Origin: Planctomycetota bacterium
GTDB taxonomy: Bacteria; Planctomycetota; UBA8742; JACQVU01
Direction: 5' to 3'
NCBI GenBank assembly: GCA_016209585.1
Contig: JACQVU010000115.1
Location: 1 to 12,882 of the forward strand
DNA: 12,882 nt
The translations under genes were made by a program, and so were the position numbers. The notes below the pieces were generated by a model. It made no database searches, was not told where the DNA came from, and was given only the letters and a program-made list of their open reading frames with translations. This document shows, piece after piece, positions 1 to 6,465 of the stretch. How positions within the stretch are numbered: position 1 is the stretch's first letter; each line of letters starts with the position of its first letter.

Positions 1-2
1 GG

Positions 3-269
3 CTGGGCGGGACGGGGCAGGTGACGAGCACGGTGATCATCGCGGGCACGGGGTTCGACACCGCCGCCGGCGCGACGACGGTGAAGTTCGGCGCGCAGAC
101 GGCCACCATCACGAATATCACGGCCGTGGCCATCACGGTCACGCCGCCGCTGCCGTCGAACCCGCCGATTCCCATCATCAGCCCCAATCCGGTCGTGGTG
201 GATGTTTCCGTCACCACGCCGGGCGGCACCGCCACCAAGACCGGGGCTTTCACCTGGACGGCGCAGTAG
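3..269 (+). CDS. IPT/TIG-domain protein, C-terminal fragment (5' end outside window)
   Basis: The frame is open from the left edge and ends at TAG 267-269, so only the C-terminal end of a longer protein is visible. The 88 residues read as one IPT/TIG (Ig-like, plexin/transcription-factor type) domain: a TVIIAGTGF strand, then TTVKFGAQTATI, then alternating beta strands, with VDVSVTTPGG and a final GAFTW strand just before the stop. A GTG at 21-23 falls inside the domain, after residues that already belong to it, so it is not the real start. IPT/TIG domains are typical of exported surface proteins; the actual role depends on the missing N-terminal part. The giant lipoprotein at 6744 has the same domain type but is a separate gene. 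Confidence 0.75.
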   Translation: MGGTGQVTSTVIIAGTGFDTAAGATTVKFGAQTATITNITAVAITVTPPLPSNPPIPIISPNPVVVDVSVTTPGGTATKTGAFTWTAQ

Positions 270-290
270 GCGGCCGGCCGGCGCGGCGCG

Positions 291-305
291 GCGGTCGCGG
301 ACCGC
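291..305 (+). terminator. short GC hairpin after the IPT/TIG gene, possible weak terminator
   Basis: GCGGTC (291-296) and GACCGC (300-305) form a perfect 6-bp stem with a 3-nt GCG loop, 22 nt after the stop at 269. No T-run follows, so it is not a canonical intrinsic terminator. In DNA this GC-rich a 6-bp stem can arise by chance. Confidence 0.25.
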
Positions 306-378
306 TGGCGCGAGATGGCCCGCGGAATGTCGGGCATCGCACCGAGAACGAAGCCATCCCCTCGGCGAAAAGCGAATC

Positions 379-385
379 GGGAGGA
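379..385 (+). promoter_or_regulatory. Shine-Dalgarno site for the secretin-like gene
   Basis: GGGAGGA lies 7 nt before the ATG at 393. This fixes the start there and not at the upstream in-frame ATG at 315, whose extra 26 residues are arginine-rich and would bury the signal peptide. Confidence 0.75.
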
Positions 386-392
386 CACGGAT

Positions 393-1751
393 ATGAGCAC
401 TTTGGTGAATCGCGTCGTGGTTTGCTTCCTTCTCGCGACCTGCGCCGTGGCCGGCGTGGCGGTGAACGCGTTCGCCCAGGAAGGCGATCAGCAGCCAAAC
501 GTGGGCGAGGAAAGCAAGAAGACGGCGGGAGAAGAAGGCCGCTTCGTTCCTGTGCCGCCCCCGCGGCCGACGCTCACGCGGCCGACGGGCGACGACGGGC
601 AAGACCTCTTCCGGAGCAAGCAGGGGGATCTCTATGACCTCTCTCCACTCGTGACGCACCAAGGCGTCTCGCTGGAGGACTTCGTCCGCGCGATGGCGCG
701 CGTCCTGGAGATCAAACTGACGTACGACCCGAAAAATCTCACTGCGCGCAAAGTCGTCATCATCGGCGACGCGAAGCCGGGGGTGATGTCGCAGGACGGG
801 TCGGGCGATCTCGGGGGCTTCTGGGCGCCGCGTTCGGCGATGAAGAGCCTGCTTGTAGGGGTGCTGCGCCAGAACAACCTCGGTTTGGAAAAGATCGTGG
901 GCGGCAAGGTCGCAGGCGATTTGGAACTTTACGAACTGGTTGCATCGGCCGAACTGAAGGGAGGCGCCACCACCGTGTACTTTGGCGACGACGTGAACAT
1001 CATCCCGGACAACGTTGAGTTCGTCACCATGGTGTTGCACGTCAAGTGCGCCGATCCCAACCTCGTTTTCCGGGCCATCACCAACCTGCTCTCCCGGCCC
1101 GACGGCTTCGCCCAGCCCATCACGGGCGTGAACGCGATCCTCATCTCAGACTACGCGAACAACATCAAACGCATGGCGTCGATCATCCGACTCATTGACC
1201 GGCAGCCGGAACGGACCGTTCGCACCATCAAGGTGACGAACCGGCCCGTCGAGGAACTGGCGCCGGCGCTGGAGCGATTCGAGCGGTGGCGTCGGGTTTT
1301 CACCGCCGGCCAGTACGTGGCCGATGACGACATGATCGACTTCCAGATCGATCAGCGGCTCAATCTCGTGGTCATTCAATCCACGGAAGAGGCTTTCAAC
1401 AAGGTGAAGGCGTTGGTGGAAAGCCTCGACGCCAAGGGCGACGAAGCGGGCCGGCAGCCGCCCACCGTCAAGAAAGTGACGCGCGTGTACCACGCGCGCC
1501 ACCGCAAGGCCGGCGAGTTGTATCCCCCATTGCGCGCGCTGCTCGACCGGGAAAACCCGACGGACCTCAGTGACCAGCGCGTCGACGTCACCGTCGACGA
1601 AGCCCAGAACGCGCTCGTGGTTCGCGCCCCCGCCTGGCATCACGAGATGGTCGAGGAGATTCTCGCGGCGATCGACGCGCCGAAGCCGACCGCGCCGCCC
1701 AAGAATCCGGACCCGGCGAACAAGGAAGAGAAGGAAGCAAAGGCGAAGTAG
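393..1751 (+). CDS. Exported secretin N-domain protein lacking the secretin barrel
   Basis: The product is 452 aa. The start is ATG 393, which has a strong GGGAGGA site and begins a good signal peptide: residues 1-29 with a VVVCFLLATCAVAGVAV core and probable cleavage after AFA or AFAQ. A Pro-rich linker follows (about 51-65). Residues 85-125 resemble the N0/STN domain of secretins (GVSLEDFVRAMARVLEIKL). Residues 209-272 resemble an N1-type domain (ADPNLVFRAITNLLSR, then AILISDYANNIKRMASIIRLID). Residues 275-347 and 360-430 look like further N2/N3-type beta-alpha-beta repeats (NLVVIQSTEEAFNKVKALVESLD; NALVVRAPAWHHEMVEEILAAID). The chain ends in a Lys/Glu-rich tail. GspD/PilQ secretins are longer and carry a C-terminal outer-membrane barrel of roughly 200 aa, which is absent here. 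The protein is therefore probably a periplasmic scaffold or accessory factor for a type II secretion or pilus-like machine, not a pore. That role is inference. Confidence 0.8.
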   Translation: MSTLVNRVVVCFLLATCAVAGVAVNAFAQEGDQQPNVGEESKKTAGEEGRFVPVPPPRPTLTRPTGDDGQDLFRSKQGDLYDLSPLVTHQGVSLEDFVRAMARVLEIKLTYDPKNLTARKVVIIGDAKPGVMSQDGSGDLGGFWAPRSAMKSLLVGVLRQNNLGLEKIVGGKVAGDLELYELVASAELKGGATTVYFGDDVNIIPDNVEFVTMVLHVKCADPNLVFRAITNLLSRPDGFAQPITGVNAILISDYANNIKRMASIIRLIDRQPERTVRTIKVTNRPVEELAPALERFERWRRVFTAGQYVADDDMIDFQIDQRLNLVVIQSTEEAFNKVKALVESLDAKGDEAGRQPPTVKKVTRVYHARHRKAGELYPPLRALLDRENPTDLSDQRVDVTVDEAQNALVVRAPAWHHEMVEEILAAIDAPKPTAPPKNPDPANKEEKEAKAK

Positions 1752-1762
1752 CGGCGCCCCCG

Positions 1763-1782
1763 CCCCCGCCGCTTCACGGGGG
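1763..1782 (+). terminator. C/G hairpin downstream of the secretin-like gene, possible terminator
   Basis: CCCCCG (1763-1768) pairs with CGGGGG (1777-1782) across an 8-nt loop, starting 12 nt after the stop at 1751. There is no U-tract after it, so termination, if any, would be weak or Rho-assisted. Confidence 0.3.
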
Positions 1783-1830
1783 GGATTGGTGTCGATCCTG
1801 CCCGCGCGCGGGGTGAACGCGCGTGCCGGT

Positions 1831-1857
1831 GGCGCGCCGGCGCGCCGCGGGGATAAT
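1831..1857 (+). promoter_or_regulatory. Perfect 16-bp palindrome next to a GATAAT box, candidate promoter/operator of the restriction gene
   Basis: Positions 1831-1846 read GGCGCGCCGGCGCGCC, identical to its own reverse complement. Five bases further on is GATAAT (1852-1857), one mismatch from the sigma-70 -10 consensus and the only AT-rich hexamer nearby. It lies 34 nt before the ATG at 1892. No recognisable -35 hexamer is present. The palindrome would cover the -35/spacer region, which is where a repressor or the methyltransferase itself could act. The palindrome is certain; the regulatory role is speculation. Confidence 0.3.
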
Positions 1858-1891
1858 GGTGCGCGGATCATCTCGCGGGGGCGGGATCACG

Positions 1892-4831
1892 ATGACGCCG
1901 GAAGAGTTCATCGCCAAGTGGACGCACAGCAACCTGCGCGAGCGGCAGGCGTACGTCTCCCACTTCAACGATCTGTGCGACCTGCTCGGCCACCCGAAGC
2001 CGGCCGAGAGCGACCCCGACGGCTCGCGCTTCACCTTCGATCGCGGTCTTCGCAAGCGGGGCGGCGGCCTCGGATACGCCGACGTGTGGAAGAAGGGGTT
2101 CTTCGCCTGGGAGTACAAGGGCAAGAAGCACAAGGACCTCGACGCCGCCTACGACCAGTTGCTCTCGTACCACGAGGCGCTCGACAACCCGCCGCTGCTG
2201 GTCATCTGCGACTTCGATCGTTTCATCATCTATCCCAAGTTCCCCGGATACGCCACGAAGGCGAACGTCATCACCCTCGAAGACCTGGTCAAGCCTGAGG
2301 TTCTGCAGAGGCTGCGATGGGTGTTCGCGGAACCCGATCGCTGGCGTCCCGACGTCACCATCGCCGCGCTCACCGAGGGGGCGGTGGGGCATTTCGGCCA
2401 GATCGCCGACAGCCTGCGTGTACGCTGCGGCCCGGAAAAAACGGCGCACTTTCTCATCAAACTGGTCTTCTGCTGTTTCGCTCAGAACATCGGCCTGTTG
2501 CCGAAAGGTCTGTTCACCAGCGTGATCGACAAGGCGCAGGGCGACGGCGAACGCTTCGCGCGCAACGCCGAGGAACTCTTTGCGGTCATGGCGAAGGGGG
2601 GCGACTTCTGGGGCGAGGATATCGAACATTTCGACGGCGGTCTCTTCGAGGATCACGAAGTGCTTGCGCTCTCGAAAGACGAAATGAAGCGCTTGGCCGC
2701 CGCGGCGAACGAACCGTGGGAGCAGATCGAACCCGCCATCTTCGGCACCCTCTTTGAACGCTGCATCGACCCGGCCCAGCGTTCGCAACTGGGGCTGCAC
2801 TACACCAGCCCTAAGGACATTCGCGACGTGATCGAGCCGGTGCTCATGCGCCCGCTTCGCCGCGAGTGGGCCAGTGTTCAGGAGAAAGCCCGCGCGCTGC
2901 ACGCCGAGTATTTCGCCGCGAAGGCCGCTTCGGGCGAGGCCGAAACGAGGCTTCCGGCCCGGGCATTGAAAAGCCGCCGCGCATCCAACCCAAGCAATGG
3001 CTCGCGGGCCATTTTCCAGGCGGGGCCGGCGCGCGAGAAACTGAAGTCGACGCTCACGGGGTTCATTCACCGGCTCGCGTTCGTGAGGGTGCTGGACCCG
3101 GCGTGCGGGTCGGGCAACTTCCTCTATATCGCGCTCCAGGAATTGAAGAACCTGGAGCATGAGGTGATCAACTTCGCCGTCGCCCACGACCTTCCCGAAA
3201 TGGAGATGCACCGCCTCGTCGGGCCGCACCAACTTCTCGGTATCGAAACCAACGCCTTCGCGTGGGAATTGGCGTCGGCGGTCGTCTGGATCGGTCAAAT
3301 CAAGTGGACCATCGATCATGGCCGCCGGTATCAACAGATTCCCGTGCTGAAGCCGCTGAACACCATTCGACGGGGCGACGCCATTCTTGACTTCTCCCGT
3401 TCGAACGTTCCGGCGGAACCCAACTGGACAGAGTGCGACGTGATCGTGGGCAACCCGCCCTTCCTTGGCGGCAAGTTCCTGCGCCGCGAACTGAACGACG
3501 AGTACGTCGACGCGCTTTTCAAAGTGTGGGGCGAGCGCGTGCCGCCGGAGGCGGATCTTTCCGCCTACTGGCACGAGAAGGCCCGCGCGCAGATCGAAAA
3601 GGGCGACGCGAAGCGCGCCGGCCTTCTCGCCACGCAGGCCATTCGCGGCGGCGCGAATCGCACGGTGCTTGAGCGCATCAAGAAGTCGGGCGACATCTTC
3701 GAGGCATGGGCTGATCGCGAGTGGACGCTGGCGGGCGCGGCCGTTCACATCTCCATCGTCTGCCAGGACGACGGCACGGAGACTGAACGCCATCTCGACG
3801 GTCAGCCCGTGGCGGAGATTCACGCCAATCTCACGGTCGGAGGCGCCGAGGCGGACACGACGACGGCGCGGCGGCTGAAGGAGAACGCGGGCATCGCCTT
3901 CATGGGAACGACGAAGCAGGGGCCGTTCGACATCGACCGCGCCACGGCGGAGCAACTCTGGCGGGCGCGCAACGCCGACGGGCGCAGCAACCGCGCCGTG
4001 GTGCGCCCGTGGCGAAACGGCAAGGACATCACCAGCCGGGCGGTGGATCACTACATCATCGATCTCGACGCGCTCACCAAGCACGACGCCGCGCTCTATG
4101 AAGCGCCGTTCGAGTACGTGCGCGCGAACGTGAAGCCGTGGCGCGAAAAGCGCAAACGCGCCTGGTTCCGCGAGCAGTGGTGGCAACTCTACGCCCGCCG
4201 GCCGGAGATGTACGGCGCGATCAACGGGAAGAAGCGGTTCATCGTCACCGCGCGTGTCGCCAAACACCGGCTGTTCGTATGGCTCACGCCCAACATCATC
4301 CCTGACTGTCAACTCATCGTCTTCGCCCGCGACGACGACTACTTCTTCGGCGTTCTCCACTCCAAAATCCACGAGTGGTGGGCCTTGGCCCTGGGAACGC
4401 AACTGCGCGAGAAGGAGAGTGGCTTCCGCTACACGCCCACCACCACGTTCGAGACCTTCCCCTTCCCCTGGCCGCCGAACACGCCGCGCGCGAGATACAC
4501 CGCCGAGCAGAAAAAGCACGAAAGCGCCGTCGCCGCGGCCGCGAAGGAACTGAATGACTTGCGCAACGGCTGGCTCAACCCGCCGAATCTCGACGAGAAG
4601 GAACTGAAGAAGCGCACGCTCACCAACCTCTACAACCAGCGTCCCATGTGGCTCGCGCTCACTCACGCCGCGCTCGACCGCGCGGTGCTCTCAGCCTACG
4701 GTTGGAGCGACCTCGCCGACGCCCTGACCGCCAAGGACGAAGACCGCCGCCAGAGCGCGGAGCAACTGGCTGAAGTCAAACGCGAACTGCTCGCCCGGCT
4801 GCTGGGGGAGAATGGGAAGCGGGGCTTGTGA
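1892..4831 (+). CDS. MmeI-like (type IIL) single-chain restriction endonuclease / adenine-specific DNA methyltransferase
   Basis: The product is 979 aa from ATG 1892; MTPEEFIAKW...ERQAYVSHFNDLCDLLG is the usual N-terminus of this family. In order: (a) N-terminal nuclease, residues about 1-150, with D64-X9-E74-Y-K76, the MmeI spacing of the PD-(D/E)XK site; (b) a helical connector, about 170-320, with LVFCCFAQNIGLLP and the HYTSPKDI element (303-310); (c) a class I SAM-dependent methylase, with motif I DPACGSGNFLY (402-412) and motif IV NPPF (521-524), the gamma-class N6-adenine type; (d) a target-recognition region, about 640-860, with PWRNGKDI (706-713) and FRYTPTTTFETFPFP (845-859); (e) a C-terminal helical part. 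Family members bind an asymmetric site, methylate one strand and cut about 20 nt away from the same polypeptide; the site of this enzyme cannot be read from sequence. Residues 344-380 are a low-complexity linker. All catalytic motifs look intact. No strong Shine-Dalgarno site is visible (only GGGGGCGGGA upstream). Confidence 0.9.
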   Translation: MTPEEFIAKWTHSNLRERQAYVSHFNDLCDLLGHPKPAESDPDGSRFTFDRGLRKRGGGLGYADVWKKGFFAWEYKGKKHKDLDAAYDQLLSYHEALDNPPLLVICDFDRFIIYPKFPGYATKANVITLEDLVKPEVLQRLRWVFAEPDRWRPDVTIAALTEGAVGHFGQIADSLRVRCGPEKTAHFLIKLVFCCFAQNIGLLPKGLFTSVIDKAQGDGERFARNAEELFAVMAKGGDFWGEDIEHFDGGLFEDHEVLALSKDEMKRLAAAANEPWEQIEPAIFGTLFERCIDPAQRSQLGLHYTSPKDIRDVIEPVLMRPLRREWASVQEKARALHAEYFAAKAASGEAETRLPARALKSRRASNPSNGSRAIFQAGPAREKLKSTLTGFIHRLAFVRVLDPACGSGNFLYIALQELKNLEHEVINFAVAHDLPEMEMHRLVGPHQLLGIETNAFAWELASAVVWIGQIKWTIDHGRRYQQIPVLKPLNTIRRGDAILDFSRSNVPAEPNWTECDVIVGNPPFLGGKFLRRELNDEYVDALFKVWGERVPPEADLSAYWHEKARAQIEKGDAKRAGLLATQAIRGGANRTVLERIKKSGDIFEAWADREWTLAGAAVHISIVCQDDGTETERHLDGQPVAEIHANLTVGGAEADTTTARRLKENAGIAFMGTTKQGPFDIDRATAEQLWRARNADGRSNRAVVRPWRNGKDITSRAVDHYIIDLDALTKHDAALYEAPFEYVRANVKPWREKRKRAWFREQWWQLYARRPEMYGAINGKKRFIVTARVAKHRLFVWLTPNIIPDCQLIVFARDDDYFFGVLHSKIHEWWALALGTQLREKESGFRYTPTTTFETFPFPWPPNTPRARYTAEQKKHESAVAAAAKELNDLRNGWLNPPNLDEKELKKRTLTNLYNQRPMWLALTHAALDRAVLSAYGWSDLADALTAKDEDRRQSAEQLAEVKRELLARLLGENGKRGL

Positions 4832-4876
4832 CGCGTGCCTCGCCGAATGGGTTACCGCTGAGAACGCCCGCCGACG

Positions 4877-5932
4877 ATGAGCATTCTGGAACGTCTCTTG
4901 GCCGCGTATCCCGAAGCGAAGAAGCCGGACGTGCTCGCTCGCCTTCGCAAGTCGAAAGATATGGCAAACCGTGTCGGCGCGGAGTGGGAGTTGGTGGTTT
5001 TCGGTCTCCTTCGCGGCATGGGTTACGACGTGAAAGTCAAGCCGGAGCGCGGAAGCGGGGAGGGAAATCCGGATTTTCTCGTGACAACACGGAATGACGT
5101 TCAGTTCTATTGCGAGGGGACTGTGGCACATCCATCCGAGGAGTATCGGCGTCGCTACGACACCTTCGACGCATTCAAGAAACACGTTGAGAACAGTGGT
5201 TTAGCAGACACTAACTACTTGGTCTGCATTGTCGATGAAGATGGAGCAACGTGTCCGGACTTCGCTGGATTCGACCGCTGGTTTTCGGGTGCGTTTGGCC
5301 GTCATGACGGTGGCGGTGGCCCCCACCTTGGTTGGATTGATGACACCTGGGTCGACGGCGGCTGGGCGGTGAAGGTGAGCGCGAATTGTATGAGGGATGA
5401 CTGCCGTAAGGGCGCGTCCCCTGTGGTCATCCTGGTCCCACCGGCGGCGGCCGCAGAGGGAGCCGATCGCATCAAGGCAGCGATCCGCGCCAAAGCCAAT
5501 CGCTATAATTCGCTCGACAAGCCTTTGGTGGTCGCGGTGCTCTACCAAGACGAACATTCTTGCGTGAGCGAGCGCGACGTACATGAGGCCGTATTCGGAA
5601 CCGAGCGAATCCACGGCGCTCGATATTCCGACGGCCATCTCGAAGTCGTCGGACATTCACGGGAACCAGATGGCGCTTGGCACCGTTCACACGAAGGCGA
5701 ACTCAAAAATACGCGGATTAGCGCTGCTTTCGTTTGCGCTGGGCTCGATTCCGACACGCGGTTTCCGGGCAGGACATGGTTCGTTCATCATCCCAAGGCG
5801 AACCATCCACTCCCTCGTGAAGCGTGGCTGATGGCACAGATCGCTATTGACCCCGCGAAAGGAACCCCCAATTCGATCCCTGGTAGATCGCTGGAAGAGG
5901 TACTTCACCGTTTCCTGGAGCCCGAACAGTGA
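4877..5932 (+). CDS. Unnamed protein with a PD-(D/E)XK-like N-terminus (PD...EGT variant), partner of the restriction-methyltransferase
   Basis: The product is 351 aa. ATG 4877 is the first possible start: a stop at 4859-4861 precedes it in frame, and no alternative start codon lies between. It begins 45 nt after the restriction gene on the same strand, so co-transcription is likely. The N-terminus resembles a restriction-endonuclease fold: a helix with E36/E38 (GAEWELVVFGLLRGMGYDV), then NPDF with D66, then FYCEGT with E80 and T82. The order PD-X13-E-X-T matches the PD-(D/E)XK layout, but threonine replaces the catalytic lysine. Residues 183-225 form a second alpha/beta region (SPVVILVPP; DKPLVVAVLYQ). 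Residues 265-313 carry GAW, KNTRISAAFV and HHPKANHPLP, which look like conserved family blocks. I recognise no named family. It could be an inactive nuclease-fold DNA-binding partner or an enzyme with an altered site. Base composition is clearly lower in GC than its neighbours (43% over 5161-5220), which suggests separate acquisition. Confidence 0.7.
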   Translation: MSILERLLAAYPEAKKPDVLARLRKSKDMANRVGAEWELVVFGLLRGMGYDVKVKPERGSGEGNPDFLVTTRNDVQFYCEGTVAHPSEEYRRRYDTFDAFKKHVENSGLADTNYLVCIVDEDGATCPDFAGFDRWFSGAFGRHDGGGGPHLGWIDDTWVDGGWAVKVSANCMRDDCRKGASPVVILVPPAAAAEGADRIKAAIRAKANRYNSLDKPLVVAVLYQDEHSCVSERDVHEAVFGTERIHGARYSDGHLEVVGHSREPDGAWHRSHEGELKNTRISAAFVCAGLDSDTRFPGRTWFVHHPKANHPLPREAWLMAQIAIDPAKGTPNSIPGRSLEEVLHRFLEPEQ

Positions 5933-5947
5933 GGAGACAATCCGCCT

Positions 5948-6163
5948 TCACAAAACGGCGGCGAACTCCTCGACCGTGACGCCCGCCTGTCGCAGGATTC
6001 CGTGCAGTGTTCCAGTCTTGATCTCGCGGTGCATTGGCACAACGCACCCGCGGGCGCCTTGGCGCATGACTACGTGACTTCCCTTTCTTCGCACGACCGC
6101 GAAACCCAGCCGCTGCAGCGCGGCAACACACGCGGCTCCGCTGACACGAGGTAGCCTACCCAC
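5948..6163 (-). CDS. hicA: HicA-family toxin (mRNA interferase)
   Basis: The product is 71 aa from GTG 6163 (MGRLPRVSG), the usual HicA/YcfA start. The whole family pattern is present: a VSGAACVAALQRLGF helix, RRKGSH with the catalytic histidine H30, then VVPMHREIKTGTLHGILRQAG (41-61) and VTVEEF. HicA toxins have a small dsRBD-like fold and cleave mRNA or tmRNA in a ribosome-independent way, stopping growth until HicB neutralises them. The start overlaps the last 8 nt of hicB (6156-6163), and GAGG (6170-6173 on the - strand) lies 6 nt upstream, so translation is coupled to the antitoxin. The gene is convergent with the PD...EGT gene, and only 15 nt separate the two stops. All motifs look intact, so an active toxin is expected. 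Confidence 0.92.
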   Translation of the reverse strand: MGRLPRVSGAACVAALQRLGFAVVRRKGSHVVMRQGARGCVVPMHREIKTGTLHGILRQAGVTVEEFAAVL

Positions 6164-6359
6164 CGGCGACCTCGATCGTCGTCACGACCACCTTTCCCGC
6201 CGACGCGATCGGAAACTCCTCCAGATACACCTCGGTCGCTTCTTTCAGATTGCTCAGCGCGTCGGCGACGGTGTCGCCCTGGGTGGTCGTTCCCGTTTCC
6301 GGGTTGTACGCGACGAACCCACCCTCGGCGTCAGGAATGAGCACAGCCGTCAGTTTCAC
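6156..6359 (-). CDS. hicB: HicB-family antitoxin, short form without a DNA-binding domain
   Basis: The product is 67 aa from GTG 6359. That start has AGGAG (6368-6372 on the - strand) 8 nt upstream and gives the standard HicB opening KLTAVLIPDAEGGFVAYNP, followed by GTTTQGDTVADALSNLKEATEVYLEEF. The open frame extends 32 codons further upstream, but that part is Arg/Gly-rich and unlike HicB. This is the partial RNase H-like fold that caps HicA. After EEF only about 15 residues remain, so the C-terminal ribbon-helix-helix or helix-turn-helix domain found in longer HicB proteins is absent. Gene order is antitoxin then toxin. Autoregulation, if it occurs, would have to work through the HicBA complex or another regulator. 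Confidence 0.9.
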   Translation of the reverse strand: MKLTAVLIPDAEGGFVAYNPETGTTTQGDTVADALSNLKEATEVYLEEFPIASAGKVVVTTIEVAGG

Positions 6360-6367
6360 AGCGCCTG

Positions 6368-6372
6368 CTCCT
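6368..6372 (-). promoter_or_regulatory. Shine-Dalgarno site of hicB
   Basis: AGGAG on the - strand lies 8 nt before GTG 6359. It decides the hicB start against the longer frame beginning at 6455. Confidence 0.75.
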
Positions 6373-6433
6373 GCGACGCGCAGCCGGTCCCTCGGTCCCC
6401 CGCTTGCTGAACGGGAACCACCCGCGCGCGTCT

Positions 6434-6465
6434 TTGACGGTACCAGATTGTTCACCGGCCGTCAA
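6434..6465 (-). promoter_or_regulatory. Candidate hicBA promoter overlapped by an inverted repeat
   Basis: On the - strand TTGACG (6460-6465) is a near-consensus -35, and TACCGT (6437-6442) is a weak -10 at exactly 17 bp spacing. Initiation would leave a leader of about 70 nt before hicB. The same stretch is bounded by a perfect 7-bp inverted repeat, TTGACGG (6434-6440 on the + strand) and CCGTCAA (6459-6465), 18 bp apart. The arms cover both promoter elements, as expected of an operator. Promoter activity is inferred. Confidence 0.4.

Larger units (their letters stand above)
1752..1891 (+). other. Intergenic region between the secretin-like gene and the restriction gene
   Basis: This 140-nt gap is extremely GC-rich and full of inverted repeats. 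It holds a C5G/CG5 hairpin (1763-1782), a 16-bp perfect palindrome (1831-1846) and a GATAAT box (1852-1857). An in-frame GTG at 1823 could extend the downstream protein by 23 residues, but those residues (Arg/Ala/Gly-rich) do not look like the start of the family, so I treat the stretch as non-coding. Confidence 0.6.

Noticed and set aside
315..392. Upstream ATG start for the secretin-like gene
   Set aside because: It would place 26 charged residues before a clear signal peptide, and the strong ribosome site serves ATG 393.
1823..1891. Upstream GTG start extending the restriction-methyltransferase by 23 residues
   Set aside because: The added residues are Arg/Ala/Gly-rich, while MTPEEFIAKW at 1892 is the normal family N-terminus.
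1868..4666. Open frame of 932 codons on the - strand across the restriction gene
   Set aside because: It mirrors the restriction-methyltransferase, whose motifs are unmistakable. The antisense protein is Arg/Val-rich with no domain pattern, and long antisense frames are expected in GC-rich DNA.
6360..6455. Longer HicB start at 6455
   Set aside because: The extra 32 residues are unlike HicB and would overlap the promoter; GTG 6359 has AGGAG at ideal distance.
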